A stretch of 64,000 nt of DNA from positions 37,459,996 to 37,523,995 of the forward strand of contig CM068313.1 in NCBI GenBank assembly GCA_034766995.1. Direction: 5' to 3'. Origin of the DNA: Acanthacorydalis orientalis. Lineage: Eukaryota; Arthropoda; Insecta; Megaloptera; Corydalidae. A program made the position numbers and the translations under genes. Below are positions 49,931 through 61,947 of the stretch, in pieces (the stretch's first letter is position 1; each line of letters opens with the position of its first letter). A model generated the notes under the pieces. That model saw only the letters and a list, made by a program, of their open reading frames with translations. It had not been told where the DNA came from and ran no database searches.

Positions 49931-50943
49931 ATCGATTTCAAATCGACAGTGGTTAGGCGTTTTGACTTAAACACAGGAAATTTGATAATTTTTTATTAAA
50001 AAGTGCACAAACCTTTTTGATTATCTGGTATTTAATTACGAAAATAATTAAAATTATTATTTACGTTTGATAAACTGTTGCTGAATTCTACTCTTTCTAT
50101 AATATGATATGAATCTGATAGGTGAATGAATCATAATTATTCTTAGAACAAATTGATAAAAATGACAGGTTTTCAAAGAAAAATAAGTGTTTAATGTATT
50201 ATCTGATAATAATTAACTAATAACTACATAGGAATTTAATACAAGTCGAATCTATAATTCATAAATGTTTTGCCTGTGTTACGTGTCATTCTTTAATGCA
50301 TCATTCAGACACTAATGTAAATTTTAAATGCGCATTTATTGTTTTCAAATATAAATATTATATTTACATATTTAAAGTACAATTATTCTTCTGTTTCTTA
50401 TCGTAATTAGTATAACTAAATGAAGCTGTAGGTTTTAAAAAATGTACGTTGCTCTCTGTTCGCATATATTAATCATGTTTCACCTATTTACAGTGGTTAT
50501 TAATTATGTTCACACTTGAACTTTCAAGTTATACTGTCACGTATACAAAATGTTTAATATAGCTGGTAATAAAAATTTCAACATGCGAAAATAAACATAT
50601 AAGGCGATAACAATTAATATAAGGTCTTTTTATAAAGCAACGCTATAGTAATTAATCGGTCGTTAACACCTCGACGACAATTCATTAGTTGACAGAATGC
50701 ACAGCAGTAACACATACTGTAGGTGCACGAAATTGCAGTTTGTTGCATTAATGTATAATATATTACAACATTTAAGTTCACGACATCTGAGTTCATTGCT
50801 CAGATCATTGTTAGTACACTTTTGATTGTTTTGGAATTCTAATTTCACAAACACTGCCATTCCTTTGTTGTATTTTAAATTATTACGTGTCTGTAAGTGG
50901 ATACACTTTTAGAAAATGATGTTAATTCGATATACCATTGTAC

Positions 50944-50979
<36 letters not shown>

Positions 50980-51955
50980 TTTATGTGAATAATATTTCTA
51001 AAATTTTACAAGATATCAACAAACTTATTTATATTTCTTATAAAAATGGCATATATAAAATGTGTTATGAATCGAAAAGTTTATATTAATGTAAATATTT
51101 ACAATACTATAAATCATTATACAATAAAACAATATGTGGCGTTAATTATCTACTTTTTAGGCTACGTTTTTAAAAATATCGAATAACAGACAGATAAAAA
51201 ATAATAATGATTATAATGTTTTTTTCTGTTCAAATATGTATTCTGTGTACATTGCATATTATTAATTATTTTTTTAAATTGCATATGTTTTATGACACTA
51301 AAAACTGTAAATTATTATTTTAATTCATATTATTACTGGATTAAATTTGAATATTATTTTTTTTTAAATGTTTAACTACTATTTTAACAATAATAATCAA
51401 TTTACACAAACGAACACTAATAATACCCAGATGTAATATTCAGATGAATATGACAATAATACAATAATAAAAGAAGCATAATTTAAAATATTGCATATTT
51501 CTGATAATCGATATTTGATGAAAACATTGGAATTTTCATGTATGTTTTGAGTTCAGAGAAGTCAACCAGTTAATATGTATCTAATAATAAATTTTCTTAA
51601 TAAAGTACGAATTTGGAATCTGAATTATACTCAATATACAATTAATTTATATCTTATACACTAAAAAAATTTATTGATTTTCTTACAAATCTCTGCGATT
51701 ATTTTTTACTTGAAAGTTCTTTTTGAAAAATATTATTCTCTTTATGAAAACATTGAAACCAGAAGACACATGTTTTTATAGCAAAATAAGGAAAAATACA
51801 CGTTGTTTCAATTAAGTACATTTATAATATTAATTTTATATTTTTCCGATTTTTATTATACCAAAACAATTTATGGAATAAAAAATATGGCTCAAATCTG
51901 GAAATGTTTTATTGCAATGTTCAGGATGTCAGTTTATTTCTAAATCGTCTATAAA

Positions 51956-52031
<76 letters not shown>

Positions 52032-52975
52032 AATAAACAGGTGGAATAAAAATAACAAAAAATGCATAGGAAATGTATGCAAAGAGAAACAAAACTGAAG
52101 TCGTTTAAAAGGAAAAAAGTGGCTTTTATTTAGCAACGAATTCAAAATCTGAAGATGGTCATAAATAATGTGTTTGTATGTAAATTTAAAATAGAAATTA
52201 AAACTAGTTTCTTATAAATATGTTCTTACATTTGTATTTTCAGTATTAATAAGTGTATGTTCTTTTGATGTTAAATATATTTCCTCGAACGATTGATTAA
52301 AACACACTAATGAACACTATTCAATAACGTTTAAGTGTATTTGACAAGCAAGTCAACCAAAACCTATATTAAACGCTTTATTCTCACAAATGTGCATTTG
52401 AGTCAGCAAATTGAAACGAACTGAAAAAACATATTGAAACTGCATTAACCATCTAATCTCAAATGTACAACACAACTATAATTGAACAATAACATGAATC
52501 CAGATGTGTATTAATTTGTTGTTTCTCCCGCCAATGGCAAAGCTCATAACGTCGTAGTCGAATTCATAATGTTGCTAAAGCGAACGAAATAAATGTATTT
52601 GCATTTGTGATTTTTCTATTTTTTTAAAACACGCCGCTCGCTAGATTTGCGGAAATCGTGTTAAATTTGGATCAGAAATTAGGTCAGTTGATATATTTTC
52701 ATCTGTGCCGTTTGGCGGCCAGGTTCGAATTACGTAAACATAATGTACACAACTACTGCTCTGAATCATTTCATGTTTACGCTTTGTCCTCAAAAAGTAA
52801 TTTATATAGGTTTAATACTAGACAAGAAACATAATGGTCTTCAACAATGAAATAATTATTCGCCGTTAATCAATGTACATTTGCAAAACAAAATGTGTGG
52901 ATCATAGTATAAAGACAAATAGATATTGTGTAAAACTGGATAACTGTGAGCATTGTCTTTACAAACAATTACACT
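49931..52975. other. Gene-free stretch
   Basis: No gene recognised. TA arrays lie at 50946-50976 and 51959-52029. A GC-richer patch at 52530-52760 contains CGCCAATGG (a CCAAT-like motif) but no open frame. Confidence 0.5.
51959..52029. repeat. (TA)n microsatellite
   Basis: About 71 bp of perfect TA repeats. Confidence 0.93.
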
Positions 52976-52979
52976 TTAA

Positions 52980-53258
52980 GCGTTTTAGTGCCACGCAGCG
53001 CGATCGTGCTGTTCATAAGTCATACCGAAGTGCCATTACATTGAATGCTCAATGCGCGATGCTCAGTTGATGGTGCCCTCGGAATCTTTTGTAGAGAGTA
53101 GACAGAAACGTGTCGCGCCGACTGGCATTTTTCAACATTGAACTAAGGGAGCGCAACCGCGCTGCTTGTCATTTTTCGAAATCATAATAAATAAGCACCA
53201 TTGCGTCGCGTGGTACTATTCGGTAAGATTTTTCTAATAACCGCTGGCACTCAAACGG
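52980..53258. mobile_element. Second TTAA-flanked MITE, piggyBac-like
   Basis: TTAA at 52976-52979 and 53259-53262 flanks a 279-bp GC-rich segment. The left end reads GCGTTTTAGTGCCACGCAGC; the right end, reverse-complemented, reads CCGTTTGAGTGCCAGCGG. The ends thus share a 14-bp inverted repeat with two changes, plus TTAA duplication, the piggyBac pattern. Unlike the element at 37.8 kb the interior is not a long palindrome. The 65-codon frame over its left half is not a gene. Confidence 0.65.
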
Positions 53259-53262
53259 TTAA

Positions 53263-53842
53263 GTTACATGTAAACAATGAATCTTTTGAATTATATGAAG
53301 TTATGTTTTATTTATAATTGGCAACTTTTTAATTTTAGATCAGTACAAAACCATGAACAATTTTATCGGATAAACTATTCTATACGTTTTATCGAATAAA
53401 ATAGAAAATGTCTTTAAGAAACAGTAATGCATTATTTTAAACAGCATATATTATTTTTAATTGTACTATTAACTTTAAATGATATTATCATTTAAAAATA
53501 CAAGAACAAATTAAAATCGATTTCGATTTGAAATTATTTACACTCTATATAAGGTGACATAAATATCTTATATATTTATAAAAACAATATTAACTTTGCA
53601 TTTAAGTAAGGAAAAAAAATTAAAATCAAAAATGATTAAATAAAAAAGTTTAACTAAAAATTTAATAGTATATTCAAATATAAGTCATAATTCAAATCAT
53701 AAATAATTAATTATTCAAGCGCAAAAGCTGTCCTATCATTGATAATAATTATTTATTTAATAATTTGATGTAAAATCAAACTGAAGATATACAATCAAAA
53801 AAAAAAAAAATAAAATAAATATTGTTCAAGTAAAAAAAGTTA

Positions 53843-53918
<76 letters not shown>

Positions 53919-54780
53919 TAGTACCAACTTTAGGAATTTGCTGATGATGTTTACTGCTATATTAAAACAATCAATTTCTACATTTTATCGATTACTTTTG
54001 TGAGAAAAAAATCATTAGATTATTTAGCATTTAGATAATATTAGATTACTTATGATATCTAATTAAATGATAGAAAAATAATGATTGCATTTATGGTGAT
54101 GTGTATGTGTGTACGCGTGTGTATATATATATATATAAATAAATTTCTGTAATAATTCAGTTGGTAGGAATAATTTTGTTCACTATTTAAACCTCATATT
54201 TAAGATTTTACCCGAAATAGACAATTAATGAGTAATAAAGATGTTAATGAAAACATAATATTTATAATTAATACTTTGGAAACATCTGTTTTGAAAAGTA
54301 ATTAAATAAAATTTTATACATTCACACACACATGCATAGTTACATATGTATATATATATATATATATATATAACGTTCATATATATATTATTAAATGTTT
54401 TATTAAAGTAAATATTATTTTTTGGTAAAAAGTGTTCTGGACTTTTTACCATAATAATAAAAAAAAAACAATAAATGTTTTAAATCGTCCAATAAAAAAA
54501 TTATCTTCAATATCTAGAATACTTAAGAACATTTTTAAGAAATTTGTGTTTTTATTAACTATAATTTCCTGTAATAAGTATTTTAAAACTGAATTAATTT
54601 GACAAACGTTACTTTAATACAGTAATAAATTTGATTATTGTTTTATTTATTGCAGATTATAACATAAGTGTATTCATTGTTGTTTTAGTTCTTTCCATGT
54701 TTGCAATAAATTAAATGAATGTAGCAGAGAATGTGTAAAGGAGTATTTTATTTAGTGTGTTTCTCTGCGTGCATGTGGTC
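53263..54780. other. Gene-free AT-rich stretch downstream of the THAP gene
   Basis: AT-rich DNA with TA arrays (also 54119-54138 and 54349-54372). It lies downstream of the THAP gene and could include a longer 3' UTR; no other gene was seen. Confidence 0.5.
53849..53915. repeat. (TA)n microsatellite
   Basis: About 67 bp of TA repeats. Confidence 0.93.
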
Positions 54781-54787
54781 CGTGTTA

Positions 54788-54793
54788 TTTATT
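54788..54793 (-). terminator. Possible polyadenylation signal of the THAP gene
   Basis: A minus-strand AATAAA about 68 nt past the stop codon supports a short single-exon transcript. Confidence 0.4.
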
Positions 54794-54860
54794 AAAATCG
54801 TTTACAGCGTACGCCGCGTATCCTTTGTTATTCTTTAATAATTAAAAATAACAATACTAC

Positions 54861-55322
54861 TTACTTCTTCAATGATTTCCCAGCAGTTTTCCTGATGGGT
54901 ATAAGTCCGAGCGCGAACAAGACAGGAAACTTTTTGCCTTTCCAGCTTTCGATTATATCGAAACAGTTTTTCTTTTTCGAACCTTTACGGTTCGGTGCAC
55001 CGGTGCTGCCGGCGCCGGTCAGGTTTGTCGGCGCGGATGTCGGCGTTGTTGCGCCGAGGTGCAGATGCGGAACGGCGCCTTTGCGCAAACGCGATCTGCT
55101 GGGCAAACCTAGTAATTCGTGCTGTACGTCGCGCTCGTAGCACGTGTTCGAAAAATGGCGCGAGCAGACTCGTGCGGTGTCCGCGTTAAATGGATGCTTG
55201 CCGCATGCGCGTATCCACTTGGCGCGAGCGTTCACGTCGCTGGGAAAACGGTGGTAACGCACAGTGCCACCTTTCGTCTTGCGGTGGGAATTGGTGCAGC
55301 TAGCCACAGCACACTGCGGCAT
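54861..55322 (-). CDS. THAP-domain protein, intronless, 153 residues
   Basis: The start MPQCAVASC is the standard opening of a THAP domain, so I prefer it to an in-frame Met at 55391. The C2CH zinc ligands are C4, C9, C53 and H56 (C-x4-C-x43-C-x2-H). The other invariant residues are present: P27, W36, F57 and the closing AVP (83-85). THAP domains are sequence-specific zinc-binding DNA-binding modules found in animal transcription factors and in P-element transposases. After the domain comes a Thr/Ala/Pro/Gly linker, a basic stretch (RKGSKKKN) and a hydrophobic segment (FPVLFALGLIPI). The coding region is much richer in GC than its surroundings, consistent with a conserved exon or recent arrival. 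The last codons overlap a GTAAGT donor-like site, so a spliced longer form is possible. Confidence 0.8.
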   Translation of the reverse strand: MPQCAVASCTNSHRKTKGGTVRYHRFPSDVNARAKWIRACGKHPFNADTARVCSRHFSNTCYERDVQHELLGLPSRSRLRKGAVPHLHLGATTPTSAPTNLTGAGSTGAPNRKGSKKKNCFDIIESWKGKKFPVLFALGLIPIRKTAGKSLKK

Positions 55323-55391
55323 AGTAATTTCTAATCGCCACGTGCGAGTGACGTTTCGTCTCTTATGGTTGAAGTCGGTCCGAGACGCCAC

Positions 55392-56015
55392 ATGAATTAC
55401 ACGTGTTTACGACACTCGCCGTGTGTAACAGCCACAACGCACACTGACCGGACCAACCACTCACGGATATATTTACAGTAAATGTTTACGATCAGAGTTT
55501 TCTACGTTCACGAATCTATTATGCATGCATACTCGATAATATGTTCGTTCGGCGAATGTGCTTTCAGCGTTGAGAAAACATAAAACTGTAAATAATTTAT
55601 ATGCACATTTGTATAGACGTGGCACAATTATTAGATTATATGTACATACGAACGCGAATGTTTTGAACTATTACCCTAAATTGCGAGAGAAAAAATAAGG
55701 AAACAAAATGTAGAATAAATATCATAAACATGAACCAAATTGAAATCTTATCTCAGATATCAGATATTTTTAATATGATACTAATGATAACTTTCAGGAA
55801 TATTTTTATAAATTTTATTACAGCATTGTTATGTATCCAGCCACACTGCTGTACTTGTTTATAAATGTGTCACGGTCTGACTAATGAATTTCAACTGACC
55901 TGTCAATATTTAAGTTATGTATCCGTTTTAATAAAAGTTCTCACGTTCCTCCTGTCGCGATCCCTGTGTTCACACGCTTAAATAAAATGCAATTTCATCA
56001 TTTAGAACAGTATAT
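55392..56015. other. Upstream region of the THAP gene
   Basis: GC content falls off gradually above the THAP start (55323-55480), as in a promoter and 5' UTR. Beyond it is AT-rich DNA up to the retrotransposon tail. No other gene was seen. Confidence 0.45.
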
Positions 56016-56534
56016 AAACGGTGGTCACACTACAATTTGTAAATTTTCACCGGGACCTCCGCCTCCCTACTATCGACGAGTTTGTCCGCCGACAGGCTAG
56101 CCGGTTGTACGGGCGGGCGAGGTCCAGCGACAACGCCCTAGTCCGAGGACTGGGAAACAACGACCTCGTCGCCGAGCACTGCAGATACCAGCGGCCTAGC
56201 CTGCTGGTGGTGCAGCGCGAGGTGGACGGCGGTCAGTGACCTGGCGTCAGCCCTCCTCCCGATGGCCAGTAAGAGGTCGGCCTTCACTGGTCGACCTGGA
56301 GCTCCGCTGGCCCAATAGCAAGAGTCTACCCCCTGGAGGGGGTAAAATGCTCACCAACAAGAGAGTCCCCGTACCAAGCAACACTCCAATACTACGAGAA
56401 ACGCAAGCCGTGAGCCATACGCTCGGTGCTCAACAAGCATGGGTCCCTCAGACCCTCGCTGCATACAAACAATTTGTAAATAGTTTGTATTTAAGCTTGT
56501 GTTTAATAAATTTCTATTTGATTTGATTTGACTC
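56016..56534 (+). mobile_element. 3' end of a non-LTR retrotransposon (Jockey/R1-like), 5'-truncated
   Basis: A plus-strand frame ending at a TGA at 56237-56239 reads RDLRLPTIDEFVRRQASRLY and ARSSDNALVRGL, resembling the extreme C-terminus of Jockey/R1-type reverse transcriptase ORFs. A GC-rich 3' UTR of about 290 bp follows, then AATAAA (56504-56509) and a short TTTGATTTGATTTGA tail. The GC content differs sharply from the surroundings, which suggests a fairly young insertion. The 5' part, including the RT domain, is absent. Confidence 0.65.
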
Positions 56535-56661
56535 ATAAGTCAGTTAACACGAGAATCCTCCTACCAAGCAACACTCCAGTACTATGAGCTACACGAGTCA
56601 TGAGCGTACATCGCTTGGTACTCAAGTTAGCATGGGCCCCTCAGGCCCTCGCTACACACGA
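56355..56661. repeat. Duplicated segment of the retrotransposon 3' UTR
   Basis: The segment from about 56355 to 56455 recurs at about 56547-56650: CCAAGCAACACTCCA, (T/C)ACGAG, CATGGG(T/C)CCCTCAG and CCCTCGCT blocks occur in the same order with scattered changes. A 12-bp direct repeat TCATAAGTCAGT at 56533-56544 and 56662-56673 flanks the second copy. Confidence 0.75.
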
Positions 56662-56673
56662 TCATAAGTCAGT

Positions 56674-57747
56674 CAAGTAACAGAACCCGTGTGGTTATAT
56701 TCATCATAGTGACAACAATTAAACAATAATAGTAAACAAATATTGCTTGTGTTTTATTTCACACCTGCAGCATTTATGTTATAAAATATCCAAAATATAA
56801 CATAAAAGCCTATTAAATAAAAATGAGAAATATAAAGTAAGATTTTGAAAATCTATCCAAGAAATCGCTAGTATATTAGAGAATTACAATTACTTTTAAT
56901 TCAATAATTAACTTTTTTCGCTGCTAATTGGAGGCACTGGAAAATATGTTTTTTCTCAGACTGTACTTGATCAGTATTGATGTTTCCTCAGTAGATTCTA
57001 TGCCACGTTAAGTTTATTCTCGATTTTTACATATTTATTTTTTTAAGATATCACATTTTAGGATCCTTCTCACTTCCTCATTTTTATTTATTTTACTTTA
57101 ATGAAATTTAACCGAAATTTGTAATATATACCACTATTTGGATTTATTTGCTTCATTACAAAATTACATCTTTGAATTAAGAACAATAGTAACGTTTTTC
57201 ATAACATGATTTGATATTATGAGTTCCAAGTGTACAGAAAGAGACAGAAAAATACAATCTTAAAAAATGGCTATTTGTGGAAATGTAAATTTTACTTAAA
57301 CGGTTGCAGAAAAATACGGTTAATACTATTGCTAACTGATATCGCAATTGAACTCTGAAGATGTATAGATAATAACACTTGTTTTTTAAACTAAGAAAAA
57401 ATTGAAAAGAGGAAACAATTACTAAAATTATCCCCATATATTACAATTAAAAGAAAACGTTTGTAAATGACTATTTAAAATTAGTGGAAAATCTAATTTA
57501 CTTATGAATTTTAAGGAATACTTAAGATTATTGGAAAGTCGTTCAAAATAGAAAAAGACAGAATTGCAATCAAAAGGTTTTTCGCAAAATTTTAAGCACA
57601 GATAATATATGAAAAATAAAATATAGAAATAAAAGTGACAACACTTTTTGATATATAAAATATTATTATGTGTAAGGTATCAAATAATTTTCCATAAAAG
57701 CGTCTTTCTTACAATCTAATAAAAAAAACAACATTGAATGTAAAATG

Positions 57748-57795
<48 letters not shown>

Positions 57796-58430
57796 TTTCA
57801 CAAATAATTGGAGGGTGTAAAAAATAAAATTTTCTTCTCTGTCCAGCCAATTATTCATAGCTTCTTCAAATTCATTTTATAAAAAAATGAAATTATTTTT
57901 CCACATAGATGTTTATTTTTTAAAATTTTTAATTTGAACTAATTTACATTGATTACAAAATATTTTTTATGCATATTTACTACCAAAGATAATCTAAGTA
58001 CTAGTATCAAAAAAAATAATTTAAAGGAAAAATTAAACTCTAAAATTTTAATTGTCATAAACAATATTATGCTGCTCAATCCATTTATGTTTACTTAAGT
58101 AATTAAATATGTGTATGTCAATATTAATATAACAAGGATAATTGTTTTTAATTTTCGTGAATTTAAATTTTAAAATTTGTAATTTTATAGTCTTGTATCC
58201 ACAGGTATATGTCCATAAAATTTTTCATGTCTTTTTTTGTTAAAAAAGCACTATTTTATGTGAGGTTACATTTTATTGAAAACCGATATGTCTATATTTG
58301 ATAAGTATGAGTATATATATATATATACGTACATACATACACCATATACTAAGCAAGTATACTTTACTCGAACGTAGTTTCGGAAAGAGTAATGAATAAA
58401 ATATACACAATTCCCACTATCAACAAATAC
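56674..58430. other. Gene-free AT-rich stretch
   Basis: No coding sequence, RNA gene or mobile element was recognised. The frame at 57177-57437 has no motifs. Confidence 0.5.
57752..57789. repeat. (TA)n microsatellite
   Basis: About 38 bp of TA repeats. Confidence 0.9.
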
Positions 58431-58600
58431 CCATTTGGGCGTGAGGCATTGAGATTGACGTCAGTCGGAGCACAATTACAATGCGCGTCCTTGGCTAGCA
58501 GAAAGGTTACAAGGTTAGTGAGAACGTGTGTGTCTGCAGGTCGTGATATAAACGTATAGAACATTGCGAAGTATCTGCAGGTGACTGTTCATTTAGATAA
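58430..58600. promoter_or_regulatory. GC-richer island with a full CRE palindrome
   Basis: A local GC and CpG rise contains the complete cAMP-response palindrome TGACGTCA at 58456-58463. The minus-strand 66-codon frame across it lacks motifs. Promoter or enhancer of an unknown transcript is possible. Confidence 0.3.
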
Positions 58601-58837
58601 ACACTGTCGACAAGCGATCGAGTTACAAAATTATAGCTGATAATGTAAAAATGATGAGCGTTGTACACAATTTAATCGTGCATTGGACGTTATATCCTAT
58701 TGATGTAACCAGAAATGGGTCGTACATTATTAATGTGTTTTTTTTTCTGAAATTGACGCAGAAAAATTTGATCGAAACAAGATATGCTCAAATCAGTTAT
58801 TTCTATAAACGTAGATACAATGTAAACTTTCATCCAA

Positions 58838-58839
<2 letters not shown>

Positions 58840-58884
<45 letters not shown>

Positions 58885-58900
58885 CATATACATACATACA
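58840..58900. repeat. (TA)n microsatellite with CATA edge
   Basis: About 41 bp of TA repeats followed by CATACATA repeats. Confidence 0.9.
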
Positions 58901-60143
58901 GAGATTTGATTACAAAAACTTATTTTCATTTCATTATTTTGAGTTTTAAAGATCTGTATAATATTTATATTTTTACAAAGAATTTTTAAGTCATGTATAA
59001 TGAGTTCGTTTCAAATTTAATGTATTTTAAATTTAACACAACTACTTAAATATAACATGTCATAAATAATGGAATATATTACAAATTGACAAATATTTCA
59101 AATTATATGTCACTGTATATTTCATTACGATCAGTCCGGTAGTTGTATTATCTTCAAGTAACTTAACATTTAGGTTATAAACATTAATACTAAGCTAACT
59201 GAGGGTAGTATAAGATCCGAAACTGGTCGTAGTGAAATACAACACTAGATCTAAATCCATAAGGTTTTCTATTTTCTTACAACATGAGAATATTATTGTT
59301 TAAGAATATATTTTGTCATATAACACAAGATAAAAAATAGCGTTGTTTTATGAAAGAATATTAAAAAAAATATTGTCTTCAAAATGGCATTTGATTTAGA
59401 CACATGTAATAACAGAACTGAACGTACTGAAGAGTACTTCCATAAGGTATTCGAATAAAAATTAGGTATTCTTCTTTTTCTGTAAAAACAGAAACATATT
59501 TTTGACTTATTTGTAATAGTTCATAAAAATATTAAAATATTTTTATTAAATATGCTATTAATATAATTATATTTAAATATTTTGGGCTGTTTTCCATTCA
59601 ATTTGATTGGATATTTTTATTATTTTTTACAAACAGTTTAGATCCATAAAGTATTTTTAGGTAGCATATATAGTTATATTGAGTTTTAAGAAACCATATT
59701 TAACAATAGAAATAGAGTGAAGTATCAGATGGTTAAACTGATCAAATGTATAGAGTTGGACAAAAATGTACATATTAAAAAGGCGAACCGAACTGGTAAC
59801 TACTTCATCTAACCATAAATAAAGACAAAATCCATAAATCATCTTTAATTTGAATTTGCACATTTAATATGCAAGTCGTTTGAAGTTAAATCTGAATCTG
59901 AATGGTTGTACTATTTCTTCTCTAAGAAATAATTATATGATATCTCAAAAGTTGGGACTTATAGAACATAACAACAAAAATAACGTACACAAGAAATATT
60001 ATCATCAACTCTAGATTTTTGAATCATATTTTAACAATAAAAAACGAAAAAAATAGGTAGATTAAGATAATAATTTTTAAACGTATTTTATTTTTTAACG
60101 GCTTCGCAGTCTCAATTAAAATTTTTATATAAGATCATTTATG

Positions 60144-60149
<6 letters not shown>
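58901..60149. other. Gene-free AT-rich stretch
   Basis: I saw no supported gene or element here. Confidence 0.5.

Positions 60150-60182
<33 letters not shown>
60150..60182. repeat. (TA)n microsatellite
   Basis: About 33 bp of TA repeats. Confidence 0.88.
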
Positions 60183-60188
<6 letters not shown>

Positions 60189-60306
60189 CTGTTTAACTTC
60201 AAAAGCCACGACAAGACGCCTAACAGTCTCTCATTTTACTTCTTGTTCAGACCACACGATGTTGTCAAAGTTACTTGGGTAAATCAGATACAACTGTGCT
60301 TTGATT

Positions 60307-60357
60307 ATAAAATACTGTCGGCTACATATGACCTGTGCGGTTTAGACAGTATTTTAT
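60307..60357. repeat. Small inverted repeat, 13-bp arms
   Basis: ATAAAATACTGTC at 60307-60319 pairs perfectly with GACAGTATTTTAT at 60345-60357 across a 25-base GC-richer spacer. It could be a hairpin or the core of a decayed short element. Confidence 0.5.
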
Positions 60358-60711
60358 CTATTGGTCGCTTACGAATGACATAATTTTGAAAGAAGTATAT
60401 ATCCTGGTTTTACGAGTATATAGTCAGCCTACCATAGAAGTAATCTTATGTCAGTCACACGAAGTTGGTAAGGCATTAAATATCAAAGATAATTAATATA
60501 GCGATTTGTATAAATTGCATGTTTTCAATTACGTTTGCTACTAAAAAAATCTAAGTGATTAGAGGTATATATAAAATTGTTCTATAGTTATTAAATATCT
60601 TATATATTTTTTATATCATTCAGTGGAAGATGACGTTAAGGCAACAGCAAGTTGAACAGCGAATTTGAGTCCGCTTTTTCAATATACTTCAATCTCTTCG
60701 ATACCAAACTG

Positions 60712-60791
60712 TATATATATATATATATATACACATATATATGTATATATATATATGTATATAAATATATGTATATATATATATATATATA

Positions 60792-60844
<53 letters not shown>

Positions 60845-60865
60845 GTGTATATATATATATATATA
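60712..60865. repeat. Heavily interrupted (TA)n microsatellite
   Basis: About 150 bp of TA repeats broken by GTATA, TACATA and TTTATA steps, which suggests an older array. Confidence 0.92.
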
Positions 60866-61099
60866 AGTACATAAATAAATAGATAAATTGAAATCGGCAG
60901 TTACTTAATAAGATGTATGTAATTCCAGTAAAATGGTTCATTGGTACCTGATCAGGTATCAATATACCAACCATAGAAAAACTGTTCAGGTAAATGAGCT
61001 ACCCATTCAATTAATAAATGAATATAAAAAGTGAAAGGCTAACAAACCATCTCAGTTTTATTGGTGATATTCTCATTGAAAAATTCCGAAAGAGCTAAA

Positions 61100-61740
61100 A
61101 AACATATTAAATTAGACGAAATTAGTTAGAAAATAGATTTCAGTCAGATTTTAGTTTCACTTCTAATAAAACGAAAGTAACGCTTAATTACTTTGTTTGA
61201 ACATAACTGAAAAAGAATTTGAAAAGGTAACGAAGTATACTTCTTTAAGATACCTTTACTATAAATGACGAATTTTGCAGAAGAATAAAAATAAGATTGA
61301 GTTCATTTAGACCAAACAACTTAATATTTAAGTTAAAAATTCCGTTTTCTTTGGAAAAACCTATTTAATCATGGTATTCTGTCTACTCTCACCTGCACAA
61401 GTGAATGAATACATTTTTGAATACCAAATAATTCGAGGGAAGTAAGAAAATGTACGAGTATATTAAGAATAATTAGAAAAGATGGAAGAACAAGACGATA
61501 AATATGAAAACAAACAAATATTATAACCAGAGTAAAGAATCTTAAAAAGAAATGGGCTGGATTTATTTCGAGAAAAGAAGACAATAGATGTATAATAGAA
61601 CTTATTAGAAGGAGTGAAAAAGGTCGTAGAATATTATGATAAAAAAATCAGAAAAGTCTCTGGAAATATGCGGAAAAGTGAGGTACTGGATCGTTCAGAT
61701 CAGAAAAATATACAGTGTTTTTAGAACGTAAAATAATAAA
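61100..61740 (+). pseudogene. Second LINE C-terminal relic
   Basis: At about 61526-61640 one frame reads ITRVKNLKKKWAGFISRK followed by EDNRCIIELIRR, matching the post-RT segment of insect endonuclease-RT LINEs (RVKKLKWQWAGHIARR-x-DNRW-like). Upstream fragments in other frames fit the RT thumb region (SNKTKVTLNYF; then PNNLIFKLKIP-like with frameshifts). Many stops and no intact catalytic motif. Confidence 0.6.
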
Positions 61741-61901
61741 GATATTGATGCTGTTGATTATCTATAATTGATTTATATATTTAAGAATTGATCTGAAAAG
61801 TACAGCCATGTTTAACAAATTGATTTTTCGATGTGGAAGAAAGACAATGTTACAAATCAGCGAATTTATTAAGTAATTCACTTGAAATCTGGTTGCTATG
61901 A

Positions 61902-61947
61902 ACATGCATTTTCGAATATATTATCATCAATATTCGAAAATGCATGT
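61902..61947. repeat. Perfect 18-bp inverted repeat (hairpin)
   Basis: ACATGCATTTTCGAATAT (61902-61919) and its exact complement (61930-61947) are separated by a 10-base loop, ATTATCATCA. The perfect pairing in decayed surroundings suggests recent origin or function. No open frame. Confidence 0.8.

Noticed and set aside
52720..52745. GGTTCGAATTA resembling a tRNA B box
   Set aside because: No A box at suitable distance and no cloverleaf; insufficient for a tRNA or SINE call.
54895..55334. Plus-strand frames of 64-81 codons
   Set aside because: They are antisense shadows of the GC-rich THAP gene.
58364..58564. 66-codon minus-strand open frame over the CRE island
   Set aside because: No motifs, no splice sites or polyadenylation context to support it; better explained as a promoter-like spot.
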